DNA from: Gymnopilus junonius
Lineage: Eukaryota; Basidiomycota; Agaricomycetes; Agaricales; Galerinaceae
DNA length: 64,000 nucleotides
Reading direction: 5' to 3'
Assembly: GCA_015501075.1 (NCBI GenBank)
Contig: JADNYJ010000004.1
Location: 496,001 to 560,000 of the forward strand
This document shows positions 11,635-23,287 of this stretch, in pieces. Made by a program: the position numbers and the translations under genes. How positions within the stretch are numbered: position 1 is the stretch's first letter; every line of letters starts with the position of its first letter. Under the pieces are notes generated by a model that saw nothing but the letters and a program-made list of their open reading frames with translations, did not search any database and had not been told where the DNA came from.

Positions 11635-14286
11635 TTATGATATTGCTACACAAGTCCTGCTAATACTTACTGTACATTCCAAACACATTCTAAAAAAGGA
11701 GTGATGGCGAAGCCAATCCTCATGAAGTAGCCCGTAATCATTACAAACATATTCATCACGATCAATCGTTATCCAAGACTCAAGAAAGAAAGAAATAAAA
11801 ATACATAGCAACCAGTTTTTTGCGTAGTATACGTCAAAACGCCTGAATGGAAACTGCCGATGCAGATAGTCAGAACACAGTGTAATGCACGAGTAAAAAT
11901 ACTGACTTGATGGTGCTGGGCTTCCAATTCCACTCCCACTACTAGATGTCGACAAACTCCCGTATCCACTCTTTGAACTCGACGTAAATGATGATTGCGA
12001 CTCCACATACTGAACAATGGGCGTCATTTCGTGAACATAGCCGATTCCTTTTTCCTTGAACATCTTGTGGATACTAGTACTAGACCGACAAAGGATGAGG
12101 AACTTGAAGTAGGACGGCAACTTCAATATGGCATTTGAAGTGAAGAAATTCACGAAATCTTGCAGCATTCGCGCTTCCTCCTGCTCGGCTTGCTCTGGCC
12201 CCGAGGTGACACCCCCATGGAACCGAGAGGCAGAACTGCGAGTTTGTGAGCCCAGTCCATCAATTACAAAGACAAGTTGGTCGACCGGATTCCATAACCT
12301 CCAGCCACGATTACCTCTTTCTTCCTCAAATTTGAGCACCGGCTCAGCAAAGAATTGATCAAAGAAGTCCTCTAAAGTGGTATGGGCGGCCTCTAGATTC
12401 GAGGAATACGAACGACTTATTCTCTGTGCGATGTCAGGCTGGACAGTGCAAGCCTGATGAATCAATGTGATGGGAAGAGCGTCTAGCAGCTGTCTAGGAG
12501 TCTGTCCGGTGACTCTATCAAAGGAAAAGTACCCTCCAAGGCATTTCATTTCCCGTAACCAGTCGATCATCCGAGAAGCCAATTGTGTTTTTCCACATCC
12601 AGCAGGTCCGGAGAGGCAGAACACTTTGTGAGACTTCTGATTGAGGTCGAAAGCACTGCTATTGGAGAAAGAAGGGGAAAATATCCACTCCCCGATAAGC
12701 CGTACCAGATCAGGTCGGTCGTAAGTACCAGAGGTATAGGTAACGGGCAAATCCATAGGAAGCACTTTAGAATTCATGGGAAGGTCGTTATTCGCAGCTA
12801 CGCAGTAGAAATCTCCTTAACTAGATTGCAAGGCATGGAAGGTTGGCACTCACTCATCTGATATGGGCATTGGGTTCTCCGTACTGTTGTATTGACGGGA
12901 GGTTCGATCTTTTGGTCTATTCCACCCTGAAGCAAAAATTGTTCACAGAATTCGAAGTAACACGTCCAAGCAATTTGTTTCTGTTCGAGATGGTGCTTTT
13001 CATAGTGATAGCCTGATTTCTTATTAGTCTTAACAGGACGACCAAGAAAAGCGAGCTCACTCGTTGATATTCTCAATGCTCTCTCAATGGCCTCGAGAGC
13101 TCTTATAGCGCCACAAAGCATATCTTTTACAATTGCCGTGTGCCTTTCTCCTTTCTTGCCCAGCTTTCGAGCGGAGAGCGTTTGGTAAGGTAAGAAAGCA
13201 CCATTGAGCGCTTTACAACATGCTACAGTCAGTTTATTGGTATTTCTGGTATCTGGGTCGGCAATTATCTGCAGAAGTCAATGTTAGTACTGATAAACAA
13301 TCTAGGTGGTTTTCTTACTTTTCGGACTCCATTTACTGTTCCCAGTAACATGTCAAGAAGGCATAGAAGCTGGAAACAAACCGAACGAGTAAGCCTCGGC
13401 CTTGTCTTGATGCAATATAAATCAGACTTACGCTGGTTTCTTCAACAAAAGTTGTCGTTCGGAGGAGGTTGATTGTGTCACTCAATGACCGAAGCTCTTT
13501 GAAACACTCTTGCTGACTTTCGTCTACGAGGCGTCGGACATCATCGGCCATGAGAACAACATTACGGTTAGGAGCGGCCATCTCGCGTATGCTGAGGCTC
13601 AGAATTGTATTATGAGCTTTTTCCGAGCTGATGGATGGATTCATGTTAACAATTAGGTTGACAACTGGTCAAAGCAGAGCTTGTTAGCGTCGTTGGCATG
13701 GATGACCCAGGTGAGACACAATGGCCTTACAGGAATCGCGCTCTTCGCCGACCTCACTTTGCATCTGCATCAATTGGCGAATATCAAACGTGTCAGTCCT
13801 TCCAAGGACTGTTTTGTTCCATAAATTTTTACTCTTCACGTCAAACCGCACTTTCGAGGAGTTCTTGAGATCCTGTCTACATTAAGAAAAATCATCAAAA
13901 TCCGTGATCACCTTTCTGGTCCAAAAGACGGAAGCAACCCACATAGGCATATTCTCGCCCCAGAATATCAATGGGCCGCTCTTCTTGCACTCCGTATTCA
14001 CTGTATCCTTCGTTTCCAGGTTTTCTACGGATACGAATATGGAGGCTATAGGTTGCCATCCATGCTGGGACAATCCTTGGATGCTTTCAACTGAGAGAAA
14101 TTGTCAGGCGGCGTCGTCCTTATAGCTGTTGCGCTTCAGTACTTACTGTGGAATAAAATTCTCCTGCGTTCTTCGAATTCTATCTTTCTGAAATGTGAAA
14201 CTCAGCATCAGAAATGATTATCCTTTAAACCGCGAATTGCTTAGCTTACGGCGTTGACCTTCTTTCTCGACTACAATGTCAGACAT
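11635..14286 (-). CDS. C2-NACHT STAND (NLR-like) protein, short C-terminus
   Basis: Fungal NLR-like signalling ATPase; relatives take part in self/non-self recognition and programmed cell death, but the ligand here is unknown. Exons run from MSDIVVEKEGQR (start 14286) through a C2-like N-terminal domain (GWQPIASIFVSVENLE, PLIFWGENMPMWVASVFW, SSKVRFDVKSKNLWNKT). A helical linker occupies 13644-12800. The NACHT domain follows, with Walker A GPAGCGKT near 12590-12612, a Walker B-like LVFVIDGLGSQ near 12252-12284 and an arginine-containing FKFLILCRSS. Beyond a Ser/Gly-rich linker only about 80 residues remain (ITIDRDEYVCND, LLHEDWL) and no ankyrin, WD40 or TPR repeats are seen. A GTAAGT near 11670 looks like a splice donor with no partner before the stop, so the 3' part may be lost. 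Some intron borders are uncertain. Confidence 0.75.
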
Positions 14287-15216
14287 GACGTCTGAGATGA
14301 CCCTGTTTGGGGATAGGGGTGGCTCGTTGCGTTGCGTTCAATAAATTCTGCTGTGGCGTTTGGAAGCGAAGGGGGGAAGACACGATACAAGGGATAAAGA
14401 AACCCAGGCAGGAACAGAAGGCTTATTATATAATTTGGATGTGTTGTTGTGCAGAGTCACTGATGCTGCACAACGCATGCCCTACAAACGTACCACGAAG
14501 AAGTCGCCTATGACAAAATTTGAGAGAACGAGACGAGAACGCACGACCCGACTTCTCGAGAATATTAATTTGAGGAGTAAATCGATTACAAGATAAACGT
14601 CCACTGATAATGAGTGCGTTCACGTGTGATCGGGGAGTGGGCAGATGGACGTGCGGGTAGGCTATGCAGGCTAGATGTGTCATTTCAGGCCTCCACGATT
14701 GGAAAAGGTCATCAGAATTACACACTTTCGACGAGGCGGTGCTTGTCAACTCGGAATACGCGGGATTTTTCCTATTGCGTGGTGCAAAGAAGCTTCCAAA
14801 AATCGGTAGAGTTCCAAAGGGACCTTCTATAGTTGGTTATTGGGAGCAGAGAAAAGGTATTATGTTGACCATTGTTTCTGATCATCCTAGTCATTTGGGA
14901 TCCACCCTTGGGCCAACAGTAGGCCGTGACCAGTCCATTCCATTACGGTCGCCCAACAACGGCAGCAATTCACCGGTGAATCGCAAAGCAAGAACTTTGT
15001 TGGAATGGAACGATTCCGATGACTTACGGACAAGATAGCCTAACTCTAGTCTGTTGCTGGCTTTGGTGACCGTTGGCCTTGGCAGAAGGATGACGGCATT
15101 GCCCAAGCCTGCCTATCTGAGAACCATGGATAAAAGGGGGAAAAGATTAGATCGATTAGTCGTTATCTTATCTGAATTTGAACCTCACCTTTCGCAGCGA
15201 CCATCATCTCCTCGGG
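14287..15216. other. Divergent intergenic region between the NACHT gene and the PSMD5-like gene
   Basis: About 0.9 kb separates the two divergent starts. A 124-codon + strand ORF at 14664-15038 has no recognisable domain and no good splice partners, so it is not called. No RNA gene or repeat was recognised. Confidence 0.4.
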
Positions 15217-17255
15217 ATGGTTAACGAGCAACTTGCTTCTGCATTGCAGCTTTCGAAAACCTGCGATGAAGAGGTATTATATACTTGATATATCTTCCGG
15301 ACTATTTGAAGACTTCTTTAGGAAATCAGCTCAGCCATCATCGCCTTACTGACATCTGCCGTACACGATTCAGAACCTCAGAGCAGTCTATCTGAGATAT
15401 ATCAACTTATAGCCAATACGGATGCTGCTTCTCTTATAGTAAGTTACATTGTGCTGTATTGAATTTGCTATAGTGCCTAAATTTCAGGACCCCTTGAATG
15501 CACTTCCGTTGTTATTGCGATGCGACGACGCAGATGCTCGTAATGTTATCTCGCTTATGGGAGAACACAGTTCCGCGAAGGAGGTGGTCATGGTAGTACA
15601 GGAATCATTAGAAGCTCTGGAACGTACCCTTGAATCAGAGGATGAGGGCGATGAGGATCAGGGAAAAGAAGGGGAGTCCAAGGAAGGCAAGCCGAAAGCC
15701 AACTCACACGTTGACCAACTCCTCGCTTTAATCGATCTACATGCTTCCGGCGAGTCACCTTTAATCTTCTTAATCGATGCCGCCTCTGAACTTACATTCA
15801 GTTATCCCTAGGCTTCAATTACGTCGGAAGTCCGCTCAAGATACTATACGTCCTTTATGCAAAGAATTAGAGGCTGTCATTCAATATGCAAGCGTTAAGG
15901 CAACTCTTGCCCAAGGTCGTTCTCTGCTCTCTCGAATCGCAAATCTTTCCAAGCGTATATGGGAATGGGTCCAGGGGTCTGCCAGTGTCCAGGAAGACAT
16001 TCAGGCATGCAAGGTTCGCCTTATTAATCAAATGATATATTAAAACCTTTCTGAACAACGCTCCAGCTCATCTTGAAAGTCTTGGTGGATAGTTCCTTAA
16101 TTGCTTGTGAACGATTTCTCAAAGCTAATAGCGCTCAACGCGTCCTGGAAGAATGCTATCCTAGACTTGCTGGTCGCTCTGAATTGGGTTCTGACTGGCA
16201 AGAAGGAGAGCAAGTAGTTTCGGACTTGATTGTCAGTACATTGACCTACTCCCTGCAAATCCCTCCTCACATTACTGAAGGCTTCTTATGAAACTCTCGG
16301 CCTGCATACCAATGAAAGCTCTGCGTCTTGCTCAGCAATTGACCTACTATTTTCTTCCCATCAGAACTGGGCAGAAATCGACCCAGACAAACGGCTGACG
16401 TTCCTTCTGCCGGCGTTGATTTCATCAATCGAAAGCAACACGTTATTAGACCAGGCTTTAGCTGTCCTCATCAAAGCCCTCTTTACGCGGATGTCACGTC
16501 GATCAAGCAAAGACCTTCCCGAAAACATTGCGATACCCCTTTATAGCGTTGTGCCATCTATTGCCAGTGCTCATCCAGACCCTGCTATCCGACATCAGGC
16601 TTTCCGCGTCCTTTCTCTACTCCTTGCTTGCGAGAATGAAAAATTGCGCTTTCAGCACCTTATCGAGCTTACGCGCGAATCTGAATACCCACAGATGCGG
16701 GTGGCTGCAGTTGGTCTGGTGAAGGAAACCCTCTTGAAAGCTTTATCAGGTCCTAGTGGAAAGGACGATTTGTTTCTCGGTCCACTTTTCTTGCGAAGCT
16801 TTGGACCTATATTGTTTAGACCTGATCCACATGATCTCTTTTTGTCCGCCCTAGATCTGAAAGATTTTCAAGAGACTCACGAACCTGCACGACTGGCTGA
16901 GTGTTTGTCTCTCCTTTACGTTCTCCTACAAAGGGACGAGAAGAACGCCGTGCGTTCAGAAGTTTTGCTCCCAATAGCTTCGTAGTGCTTACCATTCAAC
17001 GGTTGCAGATAGGCATCAGGGATAAAGACGTAATCAAGTCCATTGAGAACAATCTATTGGCACCATTACGTCGTCATCTGAGCAGATGGATGGACGATCC
17101 TGCCGTGTCCCGAAGTATGTTGATTTCTTTCTATCTTCTAAGAAATGATTTGACATAGCTAAAATTCAGGCCATTTACACGACATCGCAGGCATCGCCGC
17201 ACTCCAAATCTGCTTAGAAAGAGTCGATGGTGTGCGAGCCACTTTACAAGAATGA
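15217..17255 (+). CDS. 26S proteasome assembly chaperone, PSMD5/Hsm3-like
   Basis: HEAT-like helical protein of the PSMD5 (S5b)/yeast Hsm3 group, which binds the ATPase subunits Rpt1/Rpt2 during base assembly. The start reads MVNEQLASALQLSKTCDEE, followed by a 5' intron and ISSAIIALLTSAVHDSEPQ. Further exons give DPLNALPLLLRCDDADARNV, an acidic loop (LESEDEGDEDQGKEGE), VDQLLALIDLHAS and SVKATLAQGRSLLSRIANLS. Then come DKRLTFLLPALISSIES, FLRSFGPILFRPDPHDLF, and the end IAALQICLERVDGVRATLQE. At least seven introns are needed. Two of them (near 15760-15811 and 16229-16281) have weaker borders (GTCACC and GTCAGT donors). The name rests on overall pattern (LLP.L.SSI, RVAAV.L), so an uncharacterised HEAT protein remains possible. 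Confidence 0.72.
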
Positions 17256-18213
17256 GGTGAAGAAGGTAAACCTAAGTTCTTGACTGCTCAAGATGTAATT
17301 ACCCCAAGGCTTACCCTTTTGCTTTTGGTCTGTATTGTTAATTGTTGCCGCTAAATGGTGCAAAGAATGAAGGGGGTTTACTCAAATGACCAGGTGGATG
17401 GGACTTGTCCTGCCATGCATTCTGAAGTTGTCTTTCTGCCTGTGATTGGTTGCTTCCTCATTTCTTCATTCTTTCTCTGTCACATTCTTCATCGTTCTCT
17501 CTCGCCAGTATCATATGGAACTTGAAATACATGGGACCAATGTGAAATACTGGAAGAGGATGAAACCTAGTCATGGTACGAGTATCAGCTTCCGTCAACC
17601 TTTACAATGCTCGACAAGTGTGAAATATAACTGAGGATCCGATCGTATTCGAATGGGGAGACTCAGCTGCTCCAAATTGTGTTTTTATGAGAAAATCAGA
17701 TCAAGTACAGTACCCAACCATTGCTTTCTTTTATATCTGAGATGTGCAGACCAGAACTGTCGAATCTCGAGTTTCTCCCAGCTGGCATTGGGGACTGCTA
17801 TAAAAAGCTGCAGTGTAAATCAGATGATAGAAAAAACATCGAAAATAAAGATGCATGTCAAAGTAAATACAGCTCAGTCGTGCAGCACTAAAACAGTAAA
17901 GCATGAGAACTCATTGACAGAGAAAAGTCTTTCAGATCGCTTATCGTCCAGTTATCGAATTTATCATATGCTTCTCTCTGGTGCAATATGCATCATGTGT
18001 ATTGAATTGTACATTGAACGCTGGACGGAGCTTGAAGCTGGTGAAACTCACTTGGAATCAGATCACGTGTATTAGTTACATTCGTGGCAGTTGCCTTGAC
18101 CTTGCACACTCCGATTTACTCTCTTCAAAGTCCTGGTTTTCATCTTTGAATCCAGCGGTACAAGGCGCTAACAGCTCCAGTACGGTCCAGCTGCTGAATT
18201 TTAGGCTTTCGGG
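17256..18213. other. Intergenic region, no gene seen
   Basis: This is 3' flank of the PSMD5-like gene and 5' flank of the lectin gene. A 140-codon + strand ORF at 17653-18075 is rich in Ser/Cys/Ile with no domain features and is judged spurious. No repeat was recognised. Confidence 0.4.
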
Positions 18214-20125
18214 ATGGTTTCGTCAACTTCAAGGTCGCTGAACCTTGCTACAATCGCTCTTTTACTTTCAATTACGAGCGTCTTCTTTGGTTTTGCCCAG
18301 GCGGCAGAGGACGATAAGACACGGATAGGGAACAGCACTATTGACCGAGTGAGTTTAATACTTTGCGAAGAATGCAGGAAGTAAGCTCATGAGCTACATT
18401 TACAGACGTTGCAACTTCGTACACACTCACTATTCGCTCCTTATATCGACCAAGACCTACAAAATCGGTCAGAACTACCTCCACTTTCTTTGAAATCATG
18501 TTCTAAACCGCTTTTTAGATGGTGGGATTTTGGTGGCGATGCCTACATTGTGCGGATTTCTGCATCACAAAGCAATCCGTAGTTGACCTTCTGTCCGACT
18601 TGCAGAATACAAACAAGCACGTCCGACTGACGAGGAATAGGCCATCACAAATGGCCGTTTACCTTTCCCTCAGTTTCTTCTTAATCTCATACGAAGCTTC
18701 AAACGTCAGGGATGGCTTTGGTCCGCCTTGCTCTTACTCCCTCAAATTTCGTTATTGAAGTCGAATTTAAAGTGACAGGAGAATCATCACACCTATATGG
18801 TGACGGTCTCGCCATGTGGTTAACAAAGGATCGAGCTGTGGAGGGCCCTGTATTCGGAAGCAAAAGTGCGTGCTTTACGAGTATTGCATTATCGTTGTGC
18901 TGACCCCCTTTTGGTTGCATAGATGAATTCGAGGGTCTTGCTATCATATTAGACACGTATGATCCCCATATCTCTGTTTTGCGCAATACTTCATTCGCTG
19001 CCTCTAGATATGCAAATGATAGGCATCCCTATGTATTTCCCCGTATTTACGGCATACTCGGTGACGGCAAGACCAAATATGATTTTGGGACGGACGGTGA
19101 AGGAATGCAACTCGGTGCTTGCTCTGTACGCATGCACTTATTACTATTTTCATACTTCTTTCTATCTGATACATCTCCTGAACAGGCCAATTTCCGCAGA
19201 ACGAATGTCGCGACCAAATTAAAGGTTACGTTTGTGAAGGATAGCTTCCTTGATGTACGTTTTTTCCATTGGTTTCCGGATTCTAAACGTGATTTTTTAA
19301 TGTTTTCGTGTAGGTCAAGATTCAGTACAAAGCTTGTAAGTATAGTCTGCGATGCGCGCCTTTTCTATACCTGACGCTATTTCCCTTCTTTCCAGGGGAT
19401 GAATGGACCCCTTGCTTCCGGGTTGACAAACTTGAATTACCAGCTAACCCCTACCTCGGATTTTCTGCCATGACAGGGGACGTTTCAGATGCTCATGAGT
19501 ACGTTCTCTCTGTCTTTTTTAAATTTATGACAATTTGATCTTTTTCGCTCTTTATAGCATAATCTCTGTATCAAGCCACTCCGCCATCCTTTCATCTCCA
19601 GAATCTCCACCAAACAAGCACAAAAAGACAGCCTTCTTCTCTTCTTCCTCTTCCTCAGAAAAAGGTACATGGAAAGGCTTTTTCTTCAAGCTCCTCCTTT
19701 TTGCCGGCGTAGTAGCAGGGGGCTACTACGGCTGGAAAGAATATCAGAGGAAGAAGCGGTATAGCGGCTTCGGCGGTGGAATGGGAGGAGGTTCATTTGG
19801 GATGAAGAGTGCAGGTATTGGCGGCGGGTTTAATAGCGCAGGCCTTACCAGTGGATTCAATAGCGCGGGTGTCAGTGGTGGGTTTAACAGCGCGGGTGTG
19901 ACCGGTGGTTTCAACAGCGCAGGCGTAACGGGTGGTTTCAACAGTGCTGGTGTAACTGGTGGCTTCCATAGTGCGAGTACAACTGGTGGCTTCCATAGTG
20001 CTGGTGTAACGGGTGGATTCAATAGCCCTGGGGTGGGTGGATTCAATAGTCCGGGTGTTGGTAGCTTCAATAGTCCTGGTGTGGGAGGGAGATTTGAGCC
20101 TCCTTATAGTGCAAAGAAACTTTGA
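18214..20125 (+). CDS. L-type (legume-like) secretory-pathway lectin with repeat tail
   Basis: Type I membrane cargo receptor of the VIP36/ERGIC-53/Emp47 family, which binds high-mannose glycans in the lumen and cycles between ER and Golgi. It starts with a signal peptide (MVSSTSRSLNLATIALLLSI...FAQA). The carbohydrate-recognition domain shows FAPYIDQDLQNR, WWDFGGDAYI, KHVRLTRNRPSQ, FVIEVEFKVTG, LYGDGLAMWLTKDR and FEGLAIILDTYDN. It continues with YVFPRIYGILGDGKTKYDFG, DEWTPCFRVDKLELP and YLGFSAMTGDVSDAHD. A membrane segment (GFFFKLLLFAGVVAGGYYGW) is followed by a basic stop-transfer EYQRKKR. The cytosolic tail is about 110 residues of GGFNSAGVT-type repeats ending SAKKL. That end is not a canonical KKxx or KxKxx retrieval signal. 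Some central intron borders (18530-18715) are approximate. Confidence 0.88.
19823..20089 (+). repeat. Coding minisatellite: 27-nt/9-aa repeats in the lectin tail
   Basis: In the lectin frame there are eight units resembling GGFNSAGVT, then three shorter units of the form GGFNSPGV. Variants include AGLTS, SASTT and GGFHSAG. Units differ at many silent positions, so the array is not freshly expanded at DNA level although the protein motif is kept. The reading lies on the cytosolic side of the membrane segment. Confidence 0.9.
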
Positions 20126-20462
20126 TTCCCTTATGTTGTTTGTAATGAATACGTACTTATACTCTACATGAGATGATTTGGACTAAGGAGGGAACGCGCT
20201 GTGACAATTTGTGACGCCATTTCCATCCTTCTCTTTTCCACTACTAAGTACTTGCAGTGTTGCTGTTCAAAAGGAGACATTTGCTTTATTCTGATCCTCC
20301 GTACTAGCACTGCAAGTCAAACGCCCTCTATACGGATTTCATGGATGACCTCGTATCCCTGAAGTCCTGTCTTGGTCCTCAGGCTGTCCAAAATTAAATT
20401 CCTGCCACTCGACCATTCATTCTAAACGCTTTCAAAAATAATCCATTAATATTTCGAAATCA
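20126..20462. other. Intergenic region before NACHT pseudogene
   Basis: 337 bp between the lectin stop and the first recognisable NACHT codons. No P-loop (GxxGxGKS/T) coding was found here on the + strand, although an intact NACHT gene would need one upstream of 20463. Stops interrupt all + frames. Confidence 0.4.
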
Positions 20463-21698
20463 TTGTGGCATCAAGCTGAAGCTTTGATAATTTCTCCAAT
20501 CCGCCTTGCTTGTGCCAGACCGACTTTTGATCCTCAAAAGTGCCCCCAAATACTCGTTATAGATGGTCTTGACGAGTGTCAAGGTTCTCATAAACAGGTT
20601 GAAATACTTCAAATGTTATGTCGCGTGTTGAATAGTCTTCCCATTTCATTCGCTGCGTTTGTGGCAAGCCGTCCCGAATACCACTTTCGCACCGAATTTG
20701 AATCTGGAGATCTTAGCAGGTCTTCTTGGATCAGTCTCGATGCCTTCAAATCGGATGTGGAGATTAAAAGATACTTCCTTGACAGCTTTGCTGCCATCCG
20801 CAAGTCTCATTCTATGAGGACATATCTGCCTACTCCATGGCCAACCTCTGCTGTTATCGATCTTCTGGTTGAAAATGCCTCAGGACATTACATTTATGCA
20901 TCGACGGTCCTCAAGTTTGTCCAATTTCCGGGAGATATGCCAGCGAAATGACTGAAAGACCTCACCGATGGAAATATAGGAAAATCGAAGCCCTTGGAGC
21001 AGTTGGACAATTTGTACAATGTCATCTTCCGGGCAGTAGATGAAGAGGTTTTGCCCATTACCAAAAATGTTCCGGGTGTCTTTTTGATAAACTTGACACC
21101 AAGGCCCAATTTAATGTTCAGACGAGTAAGCGATCTTGAAGATTTCCTTGGTTTGAACCATGGAGATGTGCAACGTTCAGTGTTTGGTTTAGAATCTCTG
21201 GTGCATATCGGAACGGTCGACTATAATGCCATTGAAGTTCACCATGCCTCACTGTCAGATTATTTCTTTGATAAATCACGATCTGGGCTATTCTGGGTTG
21301 AGACGGGTATCATTTATGCACTCGTCGTGGAACGTTGTCTCTATTTCATGTCCAAGGATACCGAGTATCCCTGGTTAAGGGAATCAGGCATTTTCAAATT
21401 CTTAGACTATGATACTGCACTCAATTCATCACAAGCCATCAACACGCATTACAGAACGCTCTTTTCCAGGGCCACGCCAACCCGTGAGCTGCGGCAAGCT
21501 ATTGAGACTTGCGACATGAATGTGGATGTCAGTTCTTATGGGAAGAAAAGGTTTGCGGAACCTGATGCCCATCCAGCGATCATTGGACGGCGAGTTGATA
21601 TCTGTGAGGCCGACGGCCCTTGTAATCTTCTCCATTTCATGCTGAGGTTGTTACGAAGCAATTCCCTAACGCGAGGACGCTACTTGGTCGAAATTTGA
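20463..21698 (+). pseudogene. Truncated NACHT/STAND ATPase pseudogene
   Basis: The frame encodes the C-terminal half of a NACHT domain and the following helical region: Walker B PQILVIDGLDECQG, FAAFVASRPEYHFR (sensor-like SRPE), ENASGHYIYASTVLKFVQ, LDNLYNVIFRAV and VHIGTVDYNAIEVHHASLSD. The Walker A loop is absent, so the 5' end is missing. An in-frame TGA at 20949-20951 interrupts a region where both flanking reading frames are the same and homologues are continuous. The frame ends at 21696-21698. It therefore cannot make a functional ATPase unless the stop is a base-calling error and an upstream exon exists elsewhere. It belongs to the NACHT group common in agaric genomes and is distinct from the C2-NACHT gene at 11.6-14.3 kb. 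Confidence 0.78.
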
Positions 21699-21804
21699 GG
21701 TTATTCGAACAAATCGTGGAAGCACGGATGCAAACATATTTGGGATCCCACATAGGTTTTCAATGTTATCTCGTCATCAACATTTTATCGGGTGCACCGT
21801 TTTA

Positions 21805-22335
21805 ATTTCGAATCAAGGCACTGTGGAATCTGACGATCGAGGACTTCCGCGATGATGGAGAGAAAGGTTTTGGTTTCGACAGAAAACGACGTGTCCCTTC
21901 TGGCATGATGCCGTTCATTCGGAGATGCCTTTCTGACCCAAGCCCAAGGGGCAGCACTTCGTTAGCGCTGACCGCTGTGCAGAAATTACCCTGCATTTCT
22001 TCGAAAAGTGGAGAATACAAGCTGAGCGGTGCGTTTTTTTTTTACATAACTTATATATTTTTTAACATGAGTATAGGCGTTCAAGTATGTTATTTTCATC
22101 TCTTATAGAAGATTATGATATACAGATGTCAGACGCTACAATGTGGGAAGTGTCGAACATCCTTTCATATCTCCTATCGAGGACGTCCTTTCGACAAAAC
22201 CTTTTAAGAGCCGTCATAAACATGGAATCGAGTTTCAATAGGTTTGAGCACACCGAGGAGTTTTATCTTTCCCGGGATGCTTATATCGCGGTAATCATCA
22301 TGTTTTACCATTCCCTGACTCCTCTAACCCATTAA
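21805..22335 (+). pseudogene. Exon-like remnants after the NACHT pseudogene, unrecognised
   Basis: Two protein-like stretches follow on the + strand. One reads KALWNLTIEDFRDDGEKGFG then GMMPFIRRCLSDPSPRGSTS (about 21815-22030). The other reads EDYDIQMSDATMWEVSNILS then REYLSRDAY-like sequence to a stop at 22335. They are separated by an AT-rich stretch with a GTGCG donor-like site, consistent with an intron. They may be the far C-terminal exons of the same degenerate gene or of another. No domain recognised. Confidence 0.3.
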
Positions 22336-23287
22336 TCCAGAGGTCTGACGACAAGTAAATCCTCTATACGCCAATGCATCCCTCTCCATAGGCAATATTT
22401 GTTCTTTCAAATGTCTACAAATACACGTGCTATAGTCAATACTCAGTACTCATTCCCAACGCCTATGCAGCCAATAGGATTAGTTACAAAGGCAGAAAGG
22501 AAGGACATTGTACTGTATCTACTTGCAAGGATGAGATATAATGAGCGCGAGAGAAAAACTACACTACAATATGTAACTACTGAATACTAACTACTAACTA
22601 ACTAATGCTACGTAAAAAAAGGAGAGAAATTGAGATTGAGATGCGTATTCGAGAGGGCCATGGTTTTCGTTACAGATGTTCGTGGATGCTGAACGTTGAA
22701 CGCTGAAGAAGTACGAGCTACAAAGCGATGCGGAGGGGGGAATATTTTGCGGCAGCTACTGACCGCTGGGGATACGGGATGTTGATGTTGGTCATGGAGA
22801 AAGAGCTAGGAGACTAGATGGCATCGATGCAGAGGAAGAAAAAAAGAAACTAAAGAGCCAAAGAAGAACGACGAAGCCCATTCGTTAGAGAGGAAGACCG
22901 GGTGATGAGAGTACTGTGGCTAGGTGGGGTGGCACAAGAGTCAGAGTAGAGGGGGACAAGGTGGTCGACGGAGACAGGTAGATGAGGTTGGATAGGATAG
23001 ATAGGTAATTGTATGGGCGACGTAGTACTCGAACTCGAGAAAAAAAAAGGAGAGAATAACTACACTACTGAAAAAAGGATCCAAATGCAAGAGACGAACG
23101 CGAGCGAGAGGGTAATAAAGCACACAAAAAATTTCAAATAACAGACTAAAAGAAAGACGATTGTTGAGAGAGAGAGAGCTAGTATTGGCTTGATTGATCT
23201 TGGCAAGGTGACATAGAAAGAAAGGAGAAGCCGAAGAAGGGAACGGATCGAAGGGTCGCAATTAATATCAGTGTTCAAGGTAATCCT
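22336..23287. other. Gene-free flank, purine-rich on + strand near 22610-23280
   Basis: No gene seen. From about 22610 to 23280 the + strand is markedly purine-rich (many GAGA and AAGAA runs), so on the minus strand it is pyrimidine-rich. It immediately follows the transportin stop and probably contains its 3' untranslated region. Confidence 0.45.

Noticed and set aside
19744..20070. Minus-strand ORF of 108 codons with Pro-rich repeats
   Set aside because: Antisense reading of the lectin tail repeat array; the + frame is continuous with a lectin domain and membrane helix.
20126..20462. Possible upstream P-loop exon for the NACHT pseudogene
   Set aside because: No GxxGxGKS/T-like coding was found on the + strand, and all frames have stops close together.
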